From an uncultured Polaribacter sp. (lineage in GTDB: Bacteria > Bacteroidota > Bacteroidia > Flavobacteriales > Flavobacteriaceae), in assembly GCF_947503855.1 (NCBI RefSeq), contig NZ_CANNFF010000011.1:1-64000 (forward strand): a DNA stretch of 64,000 nt, written 5' to 3'. Positions 14,742 through 23,053 of the stretch are shown here, piece by piece; position 1 is the first letter of the stretch, and each line of letters begins with the position of its first letter. The notes beneath the pieces were generated by a model. That model saw nothing but the letters and a program-made list of their open reading frames with translations. It was not told the origin of the DNA and searched no databases. The position numbers and the translations under genes are program-made.

Positions 14742-17700
14742 TTATTCTTTTATAAAACGCCTTACAGTTACCCCTTTTGAAGTATATATTTTAATATGGT
14801 AAGTTGATGATGCAAATGAGTTTACAGGGAAACTTAACTCTTTTGTAATGAGAATTTTTTGTCCTAAATTATTATATATTTCACTTTTTATTATTTCTAA
14901 ATCACCTTTTAACTTTATATTAATTTTATTTTTTGATGGGTTAGGATAAACTGATATCTCATCATTTGAAATGAACGTATCTAATGAAAGACTTGTTCCT
15001 ACATTTTGTAAATTTGATTTTATTAGTGTTGAGTTTTTTCCTTTTGAACTTGTTAAACAATTTTCAACAGTTATTGATATGTAGTACTCGTAATTGTTTT
15101 GAGTTACGTCTGCTGATGAATCATTATAAGAATTGTTGTTAGATGAAACCGAACCTATTAACTCAAATCCTTCATCATTTTTATTTCTATAAATATCATA
15201 AGATTGATAATTTTTCCCTTCGTAATCAGACCAATTAAGATTAACTGAATTATTTACTGAAATACTACTTTGAAGTAAAATAGTTTTATGACTATCTGAA
15301 TTTGATGAATATGAACCACAATTATCCATTAATCTCACTTTATATGAGTAAGATTGTGACATATTGTTTGAAGATTCATCTAAAAAAGAGTTTTCTGAAG
15401 GTGAAATAGTTCCTATTGATTCATAGGAATTTGCAATATTAGTCTCTCTTAAAACTTCATAATAATCAACATTATAACTCCCAAATGTGTTAAGAAATAT
15501 TCTATTGTTTGAAGTTTTAACTTCATCACTTGAAACATAACATAAACTAAAATCGGTGTATTGAGCAATTACTCCGACCTCAAATTCTTGTGTAAAATTA
15601 AAATTACCATTGGTTAAACTCAATATATAAGTTCCAGCAACTAAATTTGTTAAATTTTGATTGTTTTCTTGACCTGATGGGATAATCCCACCATTTGCAG
15701 ATGTCCAGCTAAATGTGCTATCCCCTGAAACATCATTAATACTAATTATGGTAACAAAGCCAGTTCCATAATTATCAGAACAATAAGAGTCTGTAACCTC
15801 TGAAGTTATATTTATGTCATTGATATCAGTAACACTAATAACTAAAGATTTTTCGTAAGAATTATTGTTTTGATCTACTACTTTTATCCTTATTGAAAGA
15901 TTTGGCTCTGTTTCATAATCTAAATTAGTTAATAAAATAAGATTAGTGCCAGATATTGAAAACTTTTCATTGTCACTATCACCTGAGCCACTTATTAATT
16001 CAAATGTATGACTGTCAGTTGGCAAATCAATATCTGAAGTATAAAGTTCCCCAACTACTACATTAGATTTATTTTCCTCTACTGAATTTATAGTTAAATT
16101 AATATCTGTTGGTGAATTGTCGTTGACTGGGTTTATAATAATAGACACAGTGGAAATATTGCTATCTAAAATTCCATCATTTGATTTATATGTGAAATAA
16201 TCGGAGGTTGTTTCTGAGCCATCGTGTTCATAGGTAAATGAACCATCTGATTTTAATTCTAATAATCCGTGAGACGGATTTTGTTCTACAATAGTTGTTA
16301 AAGAATCTTCATCAATGTCAATGTCATTATGAAGAAGAGTCGATTCATTATTTTGTAAAATTGAAATTACACCACCTTCATTTACTTCTATTAAATCATC
16401 ATTAGATTCAGGAGGATCATTTACAGGAGTAACCTCAATAGTTAAAACACCTGATGAATCTGACGTGTTTCCGTCAGAAACTGTATAATTTATTGTTTCT
16501 ATACCGTTGTAATTAAGTTCAGGGGTATAATCAATTGACAAACCATCAGAATTAATAGAAGCTGTTCCAGATCCTGAATAGTTAAAAGATTTAAGGAAAA
16601 GGGTGTCATTTTCAGCATCAGTGTCATTATTAATTAAATTAATACTTACTAAACTGGAATCTTCTGGTAACGAATAATTGTCTTCTACAGCAACGGGAGT
16701 TTCATTGACTTCTAATTTGAACAACCAACTATCTTCTAACCCAATAAGTTCACCAACATCATAACCCATAGATTTTGTGCTGGCAAGGTTGTAAATTACA
16801 TCGGAATTATATATTGAAAATGACACCCTGTCATAATTTTCACCTCCATAAAATTGATTCCATTGTATTTCTCCATCGAGATTAGTCGCAAATACCCAGA
16901 TATCGTTTTGATTATTATTTGAATTTGGATTCTCAAACTTACCATTTGTTTCGGCTGTTACATCTCCTTGACTTGAGAAACCTCCTCCAACTCCTAAAAA
17001 ATTCCATCTAACTAAATTTGTTGTATAAATAATTTGATCGTTTGAAAATCCTATTGAATTAAAAACTTGATTATTAAAACCGCCATAAGTTTTTTCCCAG
17101 ATAATGTTTCCATTTAAATCCAACTTCACACTAAAAACATCTTCGTTGTAGTGATTTTTAAAATTCTCGTGAAAATCATATGTATTATAAGAACTTCCAC
17201 TAACTATTATAAATGTATCATCTTTATAAATATCAAAAAACTGTCCTTTTTGTGACGAATAACTCGGATTAAAGACTTTATTCCAAACAATCTCTCCAGA
17301 AGCATTTAATTTTAAAACCCAATTTGATTTTATAGGTTCAACTCCCCATTCAACACCATCACCATATAGTTCTGCAAAAATACCGTCATATGATTCAGAT
17401 TTTCCACATAAATAAATTTCATTATTAATAGAGGTTACTGAGTTTATTATATCTCTTCTATTGCCATCAATAACTTTTTCCCAAATTGTTTGACCACTTA
17501 ATAAGTTAAATTTCGATAAGAATACGTCCCAATCCCAATTATTACTTTCTGATCTAATAACTCCTTTTAGAAGAAAATCATTCTCGTTAATTTTAAAAAT
17601 CTGAGGGCTTATAAAATCACTATTATTGAATGAAAGAGGAACTGTTTGTTGAATTGAAAAATCATTTATATCTAAGTTAATAATATTTAAATTAGTTGTA

Positions 17701-18179
17701 TCAATTAAATATAAGTCACCAGAATTAGACTCTAAGGAATTAATTCTTGTATTGTTAAGTGTTTTTAAAAGTTCAAGTCCTTTTGAATCAAGATGATAGA
17801 TATAAGATGTATATTCAGATTGATTTGTATTGTAATTATACGCTGATTTAATTATAGTAAAAAAATATCCTGTTTTCCCTTCAATTTTAACCCCATCTAC
17901 AATACTATAATAATCATCATATGCAGATGATAGTATTTTAGTAAATAAAAGATTTCCATCAGATTTACTAAAGACTTTTAATTCTATTTGATTAAAATTA
18001 TCACCATATAAATTCTCAAGCGATATTAATTGATCGTTTGCTTCTATGAGGCCAGTGGGGTTAGAAAATTTGTTTTCGATTCCTGAATTGATTTCCCAAC
18101 TAATACCGTGTTGTGAATATAGATTGGTGTTAATAGTTGAAATTAGTACAAGAATAATAATCGTAATAGAATTTTTCAT
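14742..18179 (-). CDS. T9SS-secreted multidomain protein (propeller-like, cadherin-like repeats, type A sorting domain)
   Basis: An 1145-residue secreted protein. It has a signal peptide (1-22, ending LYSQHG). A long N-terminal region (about 25-490) has repeated strand motifs such as GEIVWNKVF, GNIIWEKTYGG and GEIQWNQFYGG, typical of a beta-propeller. Two tandem Big_9/cadherin-like domains follow (about 495-690; INLINNDTDAENDTL, TPELNYNGIETINYTVSDG), then a cadherin-like domain (about 690-790; SFTYEHDGSE and DNEKFSISG regions), a SprB-like repeat (about 790-870), fibronectin-like domains (about 880-1060) and a T9SS type A sorting domain (about 1070-1145; ISVYPNPSKNKINIKL, ending RRFIKE). It is probably surface-attached or released by the host T9SS. 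It is the last cargo gene before attR. Confidence 0.82.
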   Translation of the reverse strand: MKNSITIIILVLISTINTNLYSQHGISWEINSGIENKFSNPTGLIEANDQLISLENLYGDNFNQIELKVFSKSDGNLLFTKILSSAYDDYYSIVDGVKIEGKTGYFFTIIKSAYNYNTNQSEYTSYIYHLDSKGLELLKTLNNTRINSLESNSGDLYLIDTTNLNIINLDINDFSIQQTVPLSFNNSDFISPQIFKINENDFLLKGVIRSESNNWDWDVFLSKFNLLSGQTIWEKVIDGNRRDIINSVTSINNEIYLCGKSESYDGIFAELYGDGVEWGVEPIKSNWVLKLNASGEIVWNKVFNPSYSSQKGQFFDIYKDDTFIIVSGSSYNTYDFHENFKNHYNEDVFSVKLDLNGNIIWEKTYGGFNNQVFNSIGFSNDQIIYTTNLVRWNFLGVGGGFSSQGDVTAETNGKFENPNSNNNQNDIWVFATNLDGEIQWNQFYGGENYDRVSFSIYNSDVIYNLASTKSMGYDVGELIGLEDSWLFKLEVNETPVAVEDNYSLPEDSSLVSINLINNDTDAENDTLFLKSFNYSGSGTASINSDGLSIDYTPELNYNGIETINYTVSDGNTSDSSGVLTIEVTPVNDPPESNDDLIEVNEGGVISILQNNESTLLHNDIDIDEDSLTTIVEQNPSHGLLELKSDGSFTYEHDGSETTSDYFTYKSNDGILDSNISTVSIIINPVNDNSPTDINLTINSVEENKSNVVVGELYTSDIDLPTDSHTFELISGSGDSDNEKFSISGTNLILLTNLDYETEPNLSIRIKVVDQNNNSYEKSLVISVTDINDINITSEVTDSYCSDNYGTGFVTIISINDVSGDSTFSWTSANGGIIPSGQENNQNLTNLVAGTYILSLTNGNFNFTQEFEVGVIAQYTDFSLCYVSSDEVKTSNNRIFLNTFGSYNVDYYEVLRETNIANSYESIGTISPSENSFLDESSNNMSQSYSYKVRLMDNCGSYSSNSDSHKTILLQSSISVNNSVNLNWSDYEGKNYQSYDIYRNKNDEGFELIGSVSSNNNSYNDSSADVTQNNYEYYISITVENCLTSSKGKNSTLIKSNLQNVGTSLSLDTFISNDEISVYPNPSKNKINIKLKGDLEIIKSEIYNNLGQKILITKELSFPVNSFASSTYHIKIYTSKGVTVRRFIKE

Positions 18180-18275
18180 AGTAATACAAATGTATAAAAA
18201 ATTTAATTTTCATTTGATGATAATTATAAGTAAGGAGATACTTAAACTAATCATATAAAAAACGTTATTATTTGT

Positions 18276-18289
18276 AAATGGTTGGCAAA
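18276..18289. repeat. Right-end copy of the 14-nt element-end sequence
   Basis: Identical to 4020-4033 and followed by AGTTGACAAA, a degenerate second copy. It lies between the T9SS cargo gene and attR, where no gene is present. Confidence 0.5.
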
Positions 18290-18353
18290 TAGTTGACAAA
18301 ATAAGATTAATTAAAAGTAAAAACCCTTGAAAATCAGATGATTAACAAGAGTT

Positions 18354-18377
18354 TTTGTACTCAAGGTGGGAATCGAA
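18354..18377. repeat. attR: direct repeat overlapping the tRNA-Leu 3' end
   Basis: These 24 nt match attL at 3868-3891. They cover the last 20 nt of the tRNA-Leu gene and a few bases downstream of it. Confidence 0.82.
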
Positions 18378-18439
18378 CCCACACTCCCGAAAGAACTGGA
18401 TTTTGAATCCAGCGCGTCTACCAATTCCGCCACTTGAGC
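18358..18439 (-). tRNA. tRNA-Leu(CAA)
   Basis: On the minus strand the sequence folds as a class II tRNA of 82 nt. The acceptor stem pairs GCTCAAG with CTTGAGT, with discriminator A at 18358. The D-arm contains the GGTAGAC region, and the anticodon stem CTGGA/TCCAG has loop TTCAAAA, giving anticodon CAA. A short variable arm follows, then the T-arm GTGGG-TTCGATT-CCCAC. The CCA end is not encoded. It decodes UUG leucine codons. The 3' end forms one side of attR of the integrated element; the gene itself is intact. Confidence 0.95.
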
Positions 18440-18518
18440 AAAGTATTGAGATTGCAAATGTATTAAATTATTTTATTTTAAAGTCTATAAATTAATTTCA
18501 AACTCAATAAATAATTTC

Positions 18519-18526
18519 TACTTTTG
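18519..18526 (+). promoter_or_regulatory. Bacteroidetes -7 promoter element of prs
   Basis: TACTTTTG matches the TAnnTTTG -7 consensus of the Bacteroidetes housekeeping sigma factor, 33 bp before the prs ATG. No clear -33 TTG is seen at the usual distance. Confidence 0.45.
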
Positions 18527-18559
18527 TATACTCATAACAACACAACTAAAAACAACTAA

Positions 18560-19501
18560 ATGCCTACAAATCAATTAGCACCAAAACTTTTTGCCTGCAG
18601 ACAAAGTAAAGATTTAGCAGCTAACATTGCCAAAGAATACAACACAGAGTTAGGAAATATTGAAATTACCTACTTTAGCGATGGCGAATTTCAACCTGCA
18701 TTTGAAGAATCTGTTAGAGGAAGACGCGTTTTTATTATAGGGTCTACATTTCCAAATGCAGACAATCTTATGGAAATGCTTTTAATTTTAGACGCAGCAA
18801 AAAGAGCATCTGCAAGACATATTACCGCAGTAATGCCTTATTTTGGTTGGGCAAGACAAGATAGAAAAGATAAGCCAAGAGTTGCCATTGGTGCAAAATT
18901 AGTGGCAAAATTATTAGAAGCAGCAGGTGCTACAAGAATTATGACCATGGATTTACATGCAGATCAAATTCAAGGATTTTTTGAAAAACCAGTAGACCAC
19001 TTATTTGCTTCTACCATTTTTATGCCATATATAGAAAGTTTACAATTAGACAATTTAACAATTGCCTCTCCAGATATGGGAGGTTCTAAAAGAGCCTACG
19101 CATATTCTAAACATTTACATGCAGATGTAGTTATTTGTTACAAACAACGTAAAAAGGCAAATGTAATTGGGCATATGGAGGTAATTGGAGAAGTAAAAGG
19201 TAAAAATATTATTCTTGTTGATGATATGATAGACACTGGAGGAACCCTAGCACATGCAGCTAACTTAATGAAAGAAAGAGGAGCAAAAAGTGTACGTGCA
19301 ATTTGTACACATCCTGTTCTTTCTGGTGATGCTTATGAAAAAATAGAAAATTCTGCTTTAACAGAATTGATCGTTTCTGATACAATTCCGTTAAAAAAGA
19401 CCACATCTAAAATAAAAGTAGTATCTTGCGCGCCATTATTCGCAGATGTTATGCATAAAGTGCAAGACAATACTTCGATTAGTGGAAAATTTATAATATA
19501 A
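18560..19501 (+). CDS. prs: Ribose-phosphate pyrophosphokinase (PRPP synthetase)
   Basis: A 313-residue cytosolic enzyme that transfers the pyrophosphate of ATP to ribose 5-phosphate, making PRPP for nucleotides, histidine and NAD. Visible signatures are the flexible-loop/ATP region YFSDGEFQPAFEESVRGR, MPYFGWARQDRKDKPR, the ribose-phosphate/Mg site MTMDLHADQIQGFF and the PRPP-binding motif ILVDDMIDTGGTLAHA. Length is normal for class I bacterial enzymes (about 310-320). It starts at ATG 18560, 121 bp past the tRNA-Leu, and is followed after 17 bp by the L25 gene, a conserved pair in Flavobacteria that is probably co-transcribed. Nothing is odd in the sequence. Confidence 0.97.
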   Translation: MPTNQLAPKLFACRQSKDLAANIAKEYNTELGNIEITYFSDGEFQPAFEESVRGRRVFIIGSTFPNADNLMEMLLILDAAKRASARHITAVMPYFGWARQDRKDKPRVAIGAKLVAKLLEAAGATRIMTMDLHADQIQGFFEKPVDHLFASTIFMPYIESLQLDNLTIASPDMGGSKRAYAYSKHLHADVVICYKQRKKANVIGHMEVIGEVKGKNIILVDDMIDTGGTLAHAANLMKERGAKSVRAICTHPVLSGDAYEKIENSALTELIVSDTIPLKKTTSKIKVVSCAPLFADVMHKVQDNTSISGKFII

Positions 19502-19518
19502 ATATTTAAAAACAAGTA

Positions 19519-20133
19519 ATGAAATCAATTACAATTAAAGGATCAAAAAGAGAAAGCGTGGGCAAGGTAGCTACCAAAGCCTTACGTAATGCTGGTATGG
19601 TTCCTTGCGTTATTTACGGAGGAGATAAGCCAGTGCATTTTTCAGCAGAAGAATTAGCATTTAAAAACTTGGTATACACTCCAAACGTTTATACTGCTAC
19701 AATTCATGTTGATGGACAAAAAATAGCTGCAATTTTACAAGACATTCAGTTTCACCCAGTAACAGACAAAATTTTACACGTAGATTTTTATCAGTTATTT
19801 GATGATAAAGAAGTAACAATGAATATTCCTGTAAAATTAACAGGTACATCTCCTGGTGTATTAAATGGTGGATCTTTACGTTTTACAAACCGTAAATTAA
19901 AAGTAAAAGCTTTACCAGCTAACTTACCAGATTTTGTAACAGCAGATATTTCTAGTTTAAAAATAGGAAATAAATTATTTGTAACATCATTAGCCAATGA
20001 TGATTATACATTTATGCACCCAGACAATACAGTAGTTGTACAAGTTAGAACTTCTCGTAACGCAGTTGAAGAAGACTTAGATGACGAAGAAAGTACAGAT
20101 GAAGCTGCAGAAGCACCAGCAGCAACAGAATAG
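19519..20133 (+). CDS. rplY: 50S ribosomal protein L25/general stress protein Ctc
   Basis: A 204-residue long-form L25 (CTC family) that binds 5S rRNA in the large subunit. The N-terminal L25 domain (about 1-90; [43 protein letters not shown]) is followed by the TL5-type C-terminal beta domain (about 95-180; [30 protein letters not shown]). An acidic Ala/Glu tail follows. The gene starts 17 bp after prs and ends just before a perfect hairpin terminator, so prs-rplY forms a two-gene operon. Confidence 0.95.
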   Translation: MKSITIKGSKRESVGKVATKALRNAGMVPCVIYGGDKPVHFSAEELAFKNLVYTPNVYTATIHVDGQKIAAILQDIQFHPVTDKILHVDFYQLFDDKEVTMNIPVKLTGTSPGVLNGGSLRFTNRKLKVKALPANLPDFVTADISSLKIGNKLFVTSLANDDYTFMHPDNTVVVQVRTSRNAVEEDLDDEESTDEAAEAPAATE

Positions 20134-20153
20134 TTACATTCTAAATATAATTT

Positions 20154-20187
20154 AAAAAGCGTTGCAAATTTGCAACGCTTTTTTATT
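20154..20187 (+). terminator. Terminator after prs-rplY
   Basis: A perfect inverted repeat AAAAAGCGTTGCAAA/TTTGCAACGCTTTTT (20154-20168 with 20169-20183), followed by further Ts, 20 bp after the L25 stop. Confidence 0.88.
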
Positions 20188-20342
20188 TTCCCAGAGTTCG
20201 TCTTAAAATCTTTTAATATCTTATAAACTTCAATTTAAGTTCGGCGTATCATCCATAGAATTCTTCTTACTTTTGAAGCATGAATTAAAGAGACTTCTTT
20301 TTTAAATTATTAAGAACTAAAATTGAAAACAAAGAAGAGTTA

Positions 20343-20909
20343 ATGAAAAAATTTTTAATAGTAGGTTTAGGTAATATTGGCGATAAATACACCAATACAC
20401 GTCACAATATTGGTTTTAAAATTTTAGACGAAGTTGCAGAAGAACACAACGTTACTTTTGAAACAGAAAAATTAGGAGATGTTGCTAAATTTAGATTTAA
20501 AGGAAGAACTTTTGTACTTTTAAAACCAAGTACTTTTATGAATTTAAGTGGAAAAGCCGTAAAATATTGGATGCAGCAAGAAAAAATAGCTACAGAAAAC
20601 ATCTTAGTTGTTACAGATGATATCAATATAGATTTTGGTACCATTCGATTAAAAGCAAAAGGTTCTGCAGGCGGGCATAATGGCTTAAAAGACATTCAAG
20701 AAAAATTAAACACCCAACAATATGCTCGTTTTAGATTTGGAGTGGGTGGTAATTATGCTAGAGGAAAACAAGTAGATTATGTTTTAGGCGAGTGGAATAA
20801 AGAAGAAGTTAGCCAATTAATAGAGCGTTTACCTACATCTGCAAAAGTAATTACTTCTTTTGGTACTGCTGGTTTAGCCAATACTATGAATACTTTTAAC
20901 GGTCGGTAG
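20343..20909 (+). CDS. pth: Peptidyl-tRNA hydrolase
   Basis: A 188-residue enzyme that recycles peptidyl-tRNA released from ribosomes. Motifs are FLIVGLGNIGDKYTNTRHNIGF (with the catalytic His in TRHN), LLKPSTFMNLSGKAV, VVTDDINIDFGTIRLK and KGSAGGHNGLKDIQ. Length is normal (about 190). A TACTTTTG sequence at 20268-20275 fits the TAnnTTTG promoter -7 element, so the gene probably has its own promoter in the gap after the L25 terminator. The gene ends 13 bp from the converging queD-like gene. Confidence 0.97.
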   Translation: MKKFLIVGLGNIGDKYTNTRHNIGFKILDEVAEEHNVTFETEKLGDVAKFRFKGRTFVLLKPSTFMNLSGKAVKYWMQQEKIATENILVVTDDINIDFGTIRLKAKGSAGGHNGLKDIQEKLNTQQYARFRFGVGGNYARGKQVDYVLGEWNKEEVSQLIERLPTSAKVITSFGTAGLANTMNTFNGR

Positions 20910-20922
20910 TTCACTAAAAAAA

Positions 20923-21372
20923 TTAATTTTCGCTTGCATACCACTCAGCAAAACTAGTATCTGTTTCTTGTAATTTTATAGAATGTAGTTTGATGTTTGC
21001 TGGTAATCTATTGGTAATTTTTTTAGCAAAATCAATCACCATCATTTCGCTTGTTGGCTGGTAATCTACTAATAAAACTTCATGACCTCTATCCATTAAT
21101 TCTTTAGCCAACTCTACATGAGGCGTGTTTTTGTTGAAAACAGTTGCATGGTCAAAAATATCTACAATTTCTTCATTTACAATTTTCTTTAAATCACCAA
21201 AATCTATCACCATACCAAATTTTACATTGGTATTGTCTGCTATGGGTTTTCCAGAAACAGTTACAGAGAGTTTGTAAGAATGTCCGTGAACATTTTTACA
21301 TTTTCCATCATAACCATATAAAGCATGCCCTGTTTCAAAATTAAATTGCTTTGTTATTCTAATTGTGCTCAT
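20923..21372 (-). CDS. queD: 6-carboxytetrahydropterin synthase/6-pyruvoyl tetrahydropterin synthase family
   Basis: A 149-residue enzyme of the T-fold superfamily. The zinc-binding and catalytic motif is NFETGHALYGYDGKCKNVHG with the following H: His in TGHA, Cys in KCKN, and the H-G-H pair. It also has VIDFGDLKKIV, FDHATVFN and YQPTSEMMVIDFA, the substrate-binding PTSE glutamate. The C-x3-H-x-H pattern and PTSE favour QueD, which makes 6-carboxytetrahydropterin for queuosine and other deazapurines. The related PTPS cannot be excluded. It is the last gene of a minus-strand cluster that includes the GH3 and M23 genes; pth converges on it. Confidence 0.85.
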   Translation of the reverse strand: MSTIRITKQFNFETGHALYGYDGKCKNVHGHSYKLSVTVSGKPIADNTNVKFGMVIDFGDLKKIVNEEIVDIFDHATVFNKNTPHVELAKELMDRGHEVLLVDYQPTSEMMVIDFAKKITNRLPANIKLHSIKLQETDTSFAEWYASEN

Positions 21373-21390
21373 TTACTATTTTATTGAAAC

Positions 21391-21444
21391 TGTCAGTTCG
21401 AGTGATTTCAAATTTTTCATCTTTTAAAATGTACTAGAACTGGC
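21391..21444. repeat. REP-like intergenic inverted repeat (TGTCAGTTCGAG type)
   Basis: TGTCAGTTCGAGT (21391-21403) pairs imperfectly with ACTAGAACTGGCA (21432-21444). The same core TGTCA[G/T]TTCGAG occurs twice more, inverted, at 24630-24641 and 24667-24678. It lies after the small membrane-protein ORF. Similar sequences are common between genes in Flavobacteriaceae, from memory. Confidence 0.45.
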
Positions 21445-21454
21445 AAATTTGTTT

Positions 21455-21538
21455 TTAACGTCTGTTTCTAAATTTGTTGTAAAAGTACACAATAACTAAT
21501 ACGATTGCTAAAATTAGAAATAAATTATTTCCACCCAT
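21455..21538 (-). CDS. Possible 27-residue single-span membrane protein
   Basis: An ATG 16 bp after the GH3 stop opens a 27-codon frame reading MGGNNLFLILAIVLVIVYF then YNKFRNRR. This is one strongly hydrophobic helix of about 16 residues with a positively charged tail, as expected of an authentic small inner-membrane protein with N-out, C-in topology. It lies in the same direction as its neighbours between the GH3 and queD-like genes and could be the distal member of their operon. Function unknown. Its shortness means chance cannot be excluded. Confidence 0.45.
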   Translation of the reverse strand: MGGNNLFLILAIVLVIVYFYNKFRNRR

Positions 21539-21553
21539 TTTGTTTGTAATCTG

Positions 21554-23053
21554 TTAATTATCAACTAAAAAATTATTTAAAACATCTGCAATTTTTCTAT
21601 TATCAGATAATTGCGGTATTTTATTCTGACCACCAAATTTACCAATAGATTTCATATAACTATGAAAACCACCTTTTTTAACTTTTCTTATGATTAATGA
21701 TCGTAAAATTTTGCCATCAATTAAATCTAAATAATAAATATTTTGTGCTTGCATAGAAGCATCTACTTTTTGGGCAAATTCTTCTAAATTTTCTGGCTCA
21801 TTTTCAAATTCTATAAACCACTCATGGTAAGGCAAACCACTCTTTGGGTTTACTTGTGGCGCCACAGTAAATTCGCTTATATTAATTTCTGTACCTTTTA
21901 TAGCATCGTTTAAAGCCTTTTCTACTTCTTTACCAATTACGTGTTCGCCAAAGGCAGAAATAAAGTGCTTTATACGACCTGTTACTTTTATTCTATAAGG
22001 TTTTGTGGATGTAAATTCTACAGTATCGCCAATATTATAGCCCCATAAACCTGCAGTTGTGTTTAGAATAATTACATAATTTACACCTATTTTTACATCT
22101 ATTAGAGAAATTCTTGTTGGATTTTCATCAAAAAATTCTGTTGCAGGTATAAACTCATAAAAAATACCCGCATCTAGTTGTAACAACATTCCTTTTTCTG
22201 TTTGCGAATCTTGATAGGCAATAAAACCTTCTGAAGCAGGATATAGTTCGATATAATCGATCTTTTTACCAATTAAACTTTCGAATTTATTTTTATAGGG
22301 CTCAAAATTTACACCACCATAAATAAAGAAGTTAAAATTTGGGAATAATTCTGATACTTTTTTACCTGTTTTGTCAATTAGTTTTTCAAAATACATTTGT
22401 ACCCAAGAAGGGATACCACTAATTACAGTCATATTTTCGTTCAAGGTTTCTTCTACAATAGCATTTACTTTGGTATCCCAGTCTTCTATGCAATTTGTTT
22501 GCCAGGTTGGTAGCCTGTTTTTTAATAAATATTGAGGCACATAATGTGCTACAATACCACTAAGTCTGCCTAATTTAACACCGTTTTTATCTTGCAAAAC
22601 AGGGCTTCCTTGTAAAAAAATCATTTTACCATCTACAAAACTAGCATCGTTTTTTTCTGCGATATAAAATAATAAAGCATTTCTGGCAGCTTTTATGTGT
22701 GTTGGCATAGAATCTTTAGTAATGGGTATGTATTTTGCCCCAGAAGTTGTGCCAGAAGTTTTGGCAAAGTACAAGGGTTTTCCTGTCCAAAGTACATCAG
22801 ATTCGCCAGCAACAATTCTATCTACATAAGGTCTTAAGCCTTCATAGTCTAAAACTTTTACCTGTTTTTTAAAATCATCATAATTAGAAATAGTACTAAA
22901 ATTATGGTCTTTACCAAAAGCAGTTTTGCTACCTTTTGCAATTAAGTTTTTAAAAACCTTTTCTTGTGTTTTATGTGGGTTATTTGCCCATTTATTTACT
23001 TTTTTAGTGGCTATTTTAGCAAACGGAATTGCAAAAAAAGATTTAATACTCAT
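21554..23053 (-). CDS. GH3 auxin-responsive promoter family protein (acyl-adenylate ligase fold)
   Basis: A 499-residue protein of the GH3 family, ANL-like adenylating enzymes. In plants these conjugate acyl acids to amino acids; the bacterial role is not established. Visible are the ATP-binding loop YFAKTSGTTSGAKYIP, the acyl-binding region VISGIPSWVQMYFEKL, YGGVNFEPY, YPASEGFIAYQD and WGYNIGDTVEFT, and a C-terminal swivelling domain with GRIKHFISAFGEHV. Length is normal for bacterial GH3 (about 500). Its ATG overlaps the stop of the M23 peptidase gene by one base (TAATG), so the two are translationally coupled, an arrangement conserved in Flavobacteriaceae as I remember it. Substrate unknown. 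Confidence 0.88.
   Translation of the reverse strand: MSIKSFFAIPFAKIATKKVNKWANNPHKTQEKVFKNLIAKGSKTAFGKDHNFSTISNYDDFKKQVKVLDYEGLRPYVDRIVAGESDVLWTGKPLYFAKTSGTTSGAKYIPITKDSMPTHIKAARNALLFYIAEKNDASFVDGKMIFLQGSPVLQDKNGVKLGRLSGIVAHYVPQYLLKNRLPTWQTNCIEDWDTKVNAIVEETLNENMTVISGIPSWVQMYFEKLIDKTGKKVSELFPNFNFFIYGGVNFEPYKNKFESLIGKKIDYIELYPASEGFIAYQDSQTEKGMLLQLDAGIFYEFIPATEFFDENPTRISLIDVKIGVNYVIILNTTAGLWGYNIGDTVEFTSTKPYRIKVTGRIKHFISAFGEHVIGKEVEKALNDAIKGTEINISEFTVAPQVNPKSGLPYHEWFIEFENEPENLEEFAQKVDASMQAQNIYYLDLIDGKILRSLIIRKVKKGGFHSYMKSIGKFGGQNKIPQLSDNRKIADVLNNFLVDN

Larger units (their letters stand above)
3868..18377. mobile_element. 14.5-kb integrative element inserted in the tRNA-Leu(CAA) 3' end
   Basis: A perfect 24-nt direct repeat (3868-3891 and 18354-18377) bounds the region. 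The right copy is the 3' end of an intact tRNA-Leu on the minus strand plus three trailing bases; the left copy is an isolated fragment of that tRNA. A tyrosine recombinase gene lies immediately inside the left repeat, followed by HTH proteins, a primase/helicase-type gene and unrelated cargo. The housekeeping gene prs begins just past the tRNA. Integration into tRNA 3' ends with restoration of the tRNA is the usual behaviour of tyrosine-recombinase elements. No relaxase, coupling protein, conjugation pilus or virion gene is recognisable, so the element may be a satellite or a mobilisable/defective island. Confidence 0.88.
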
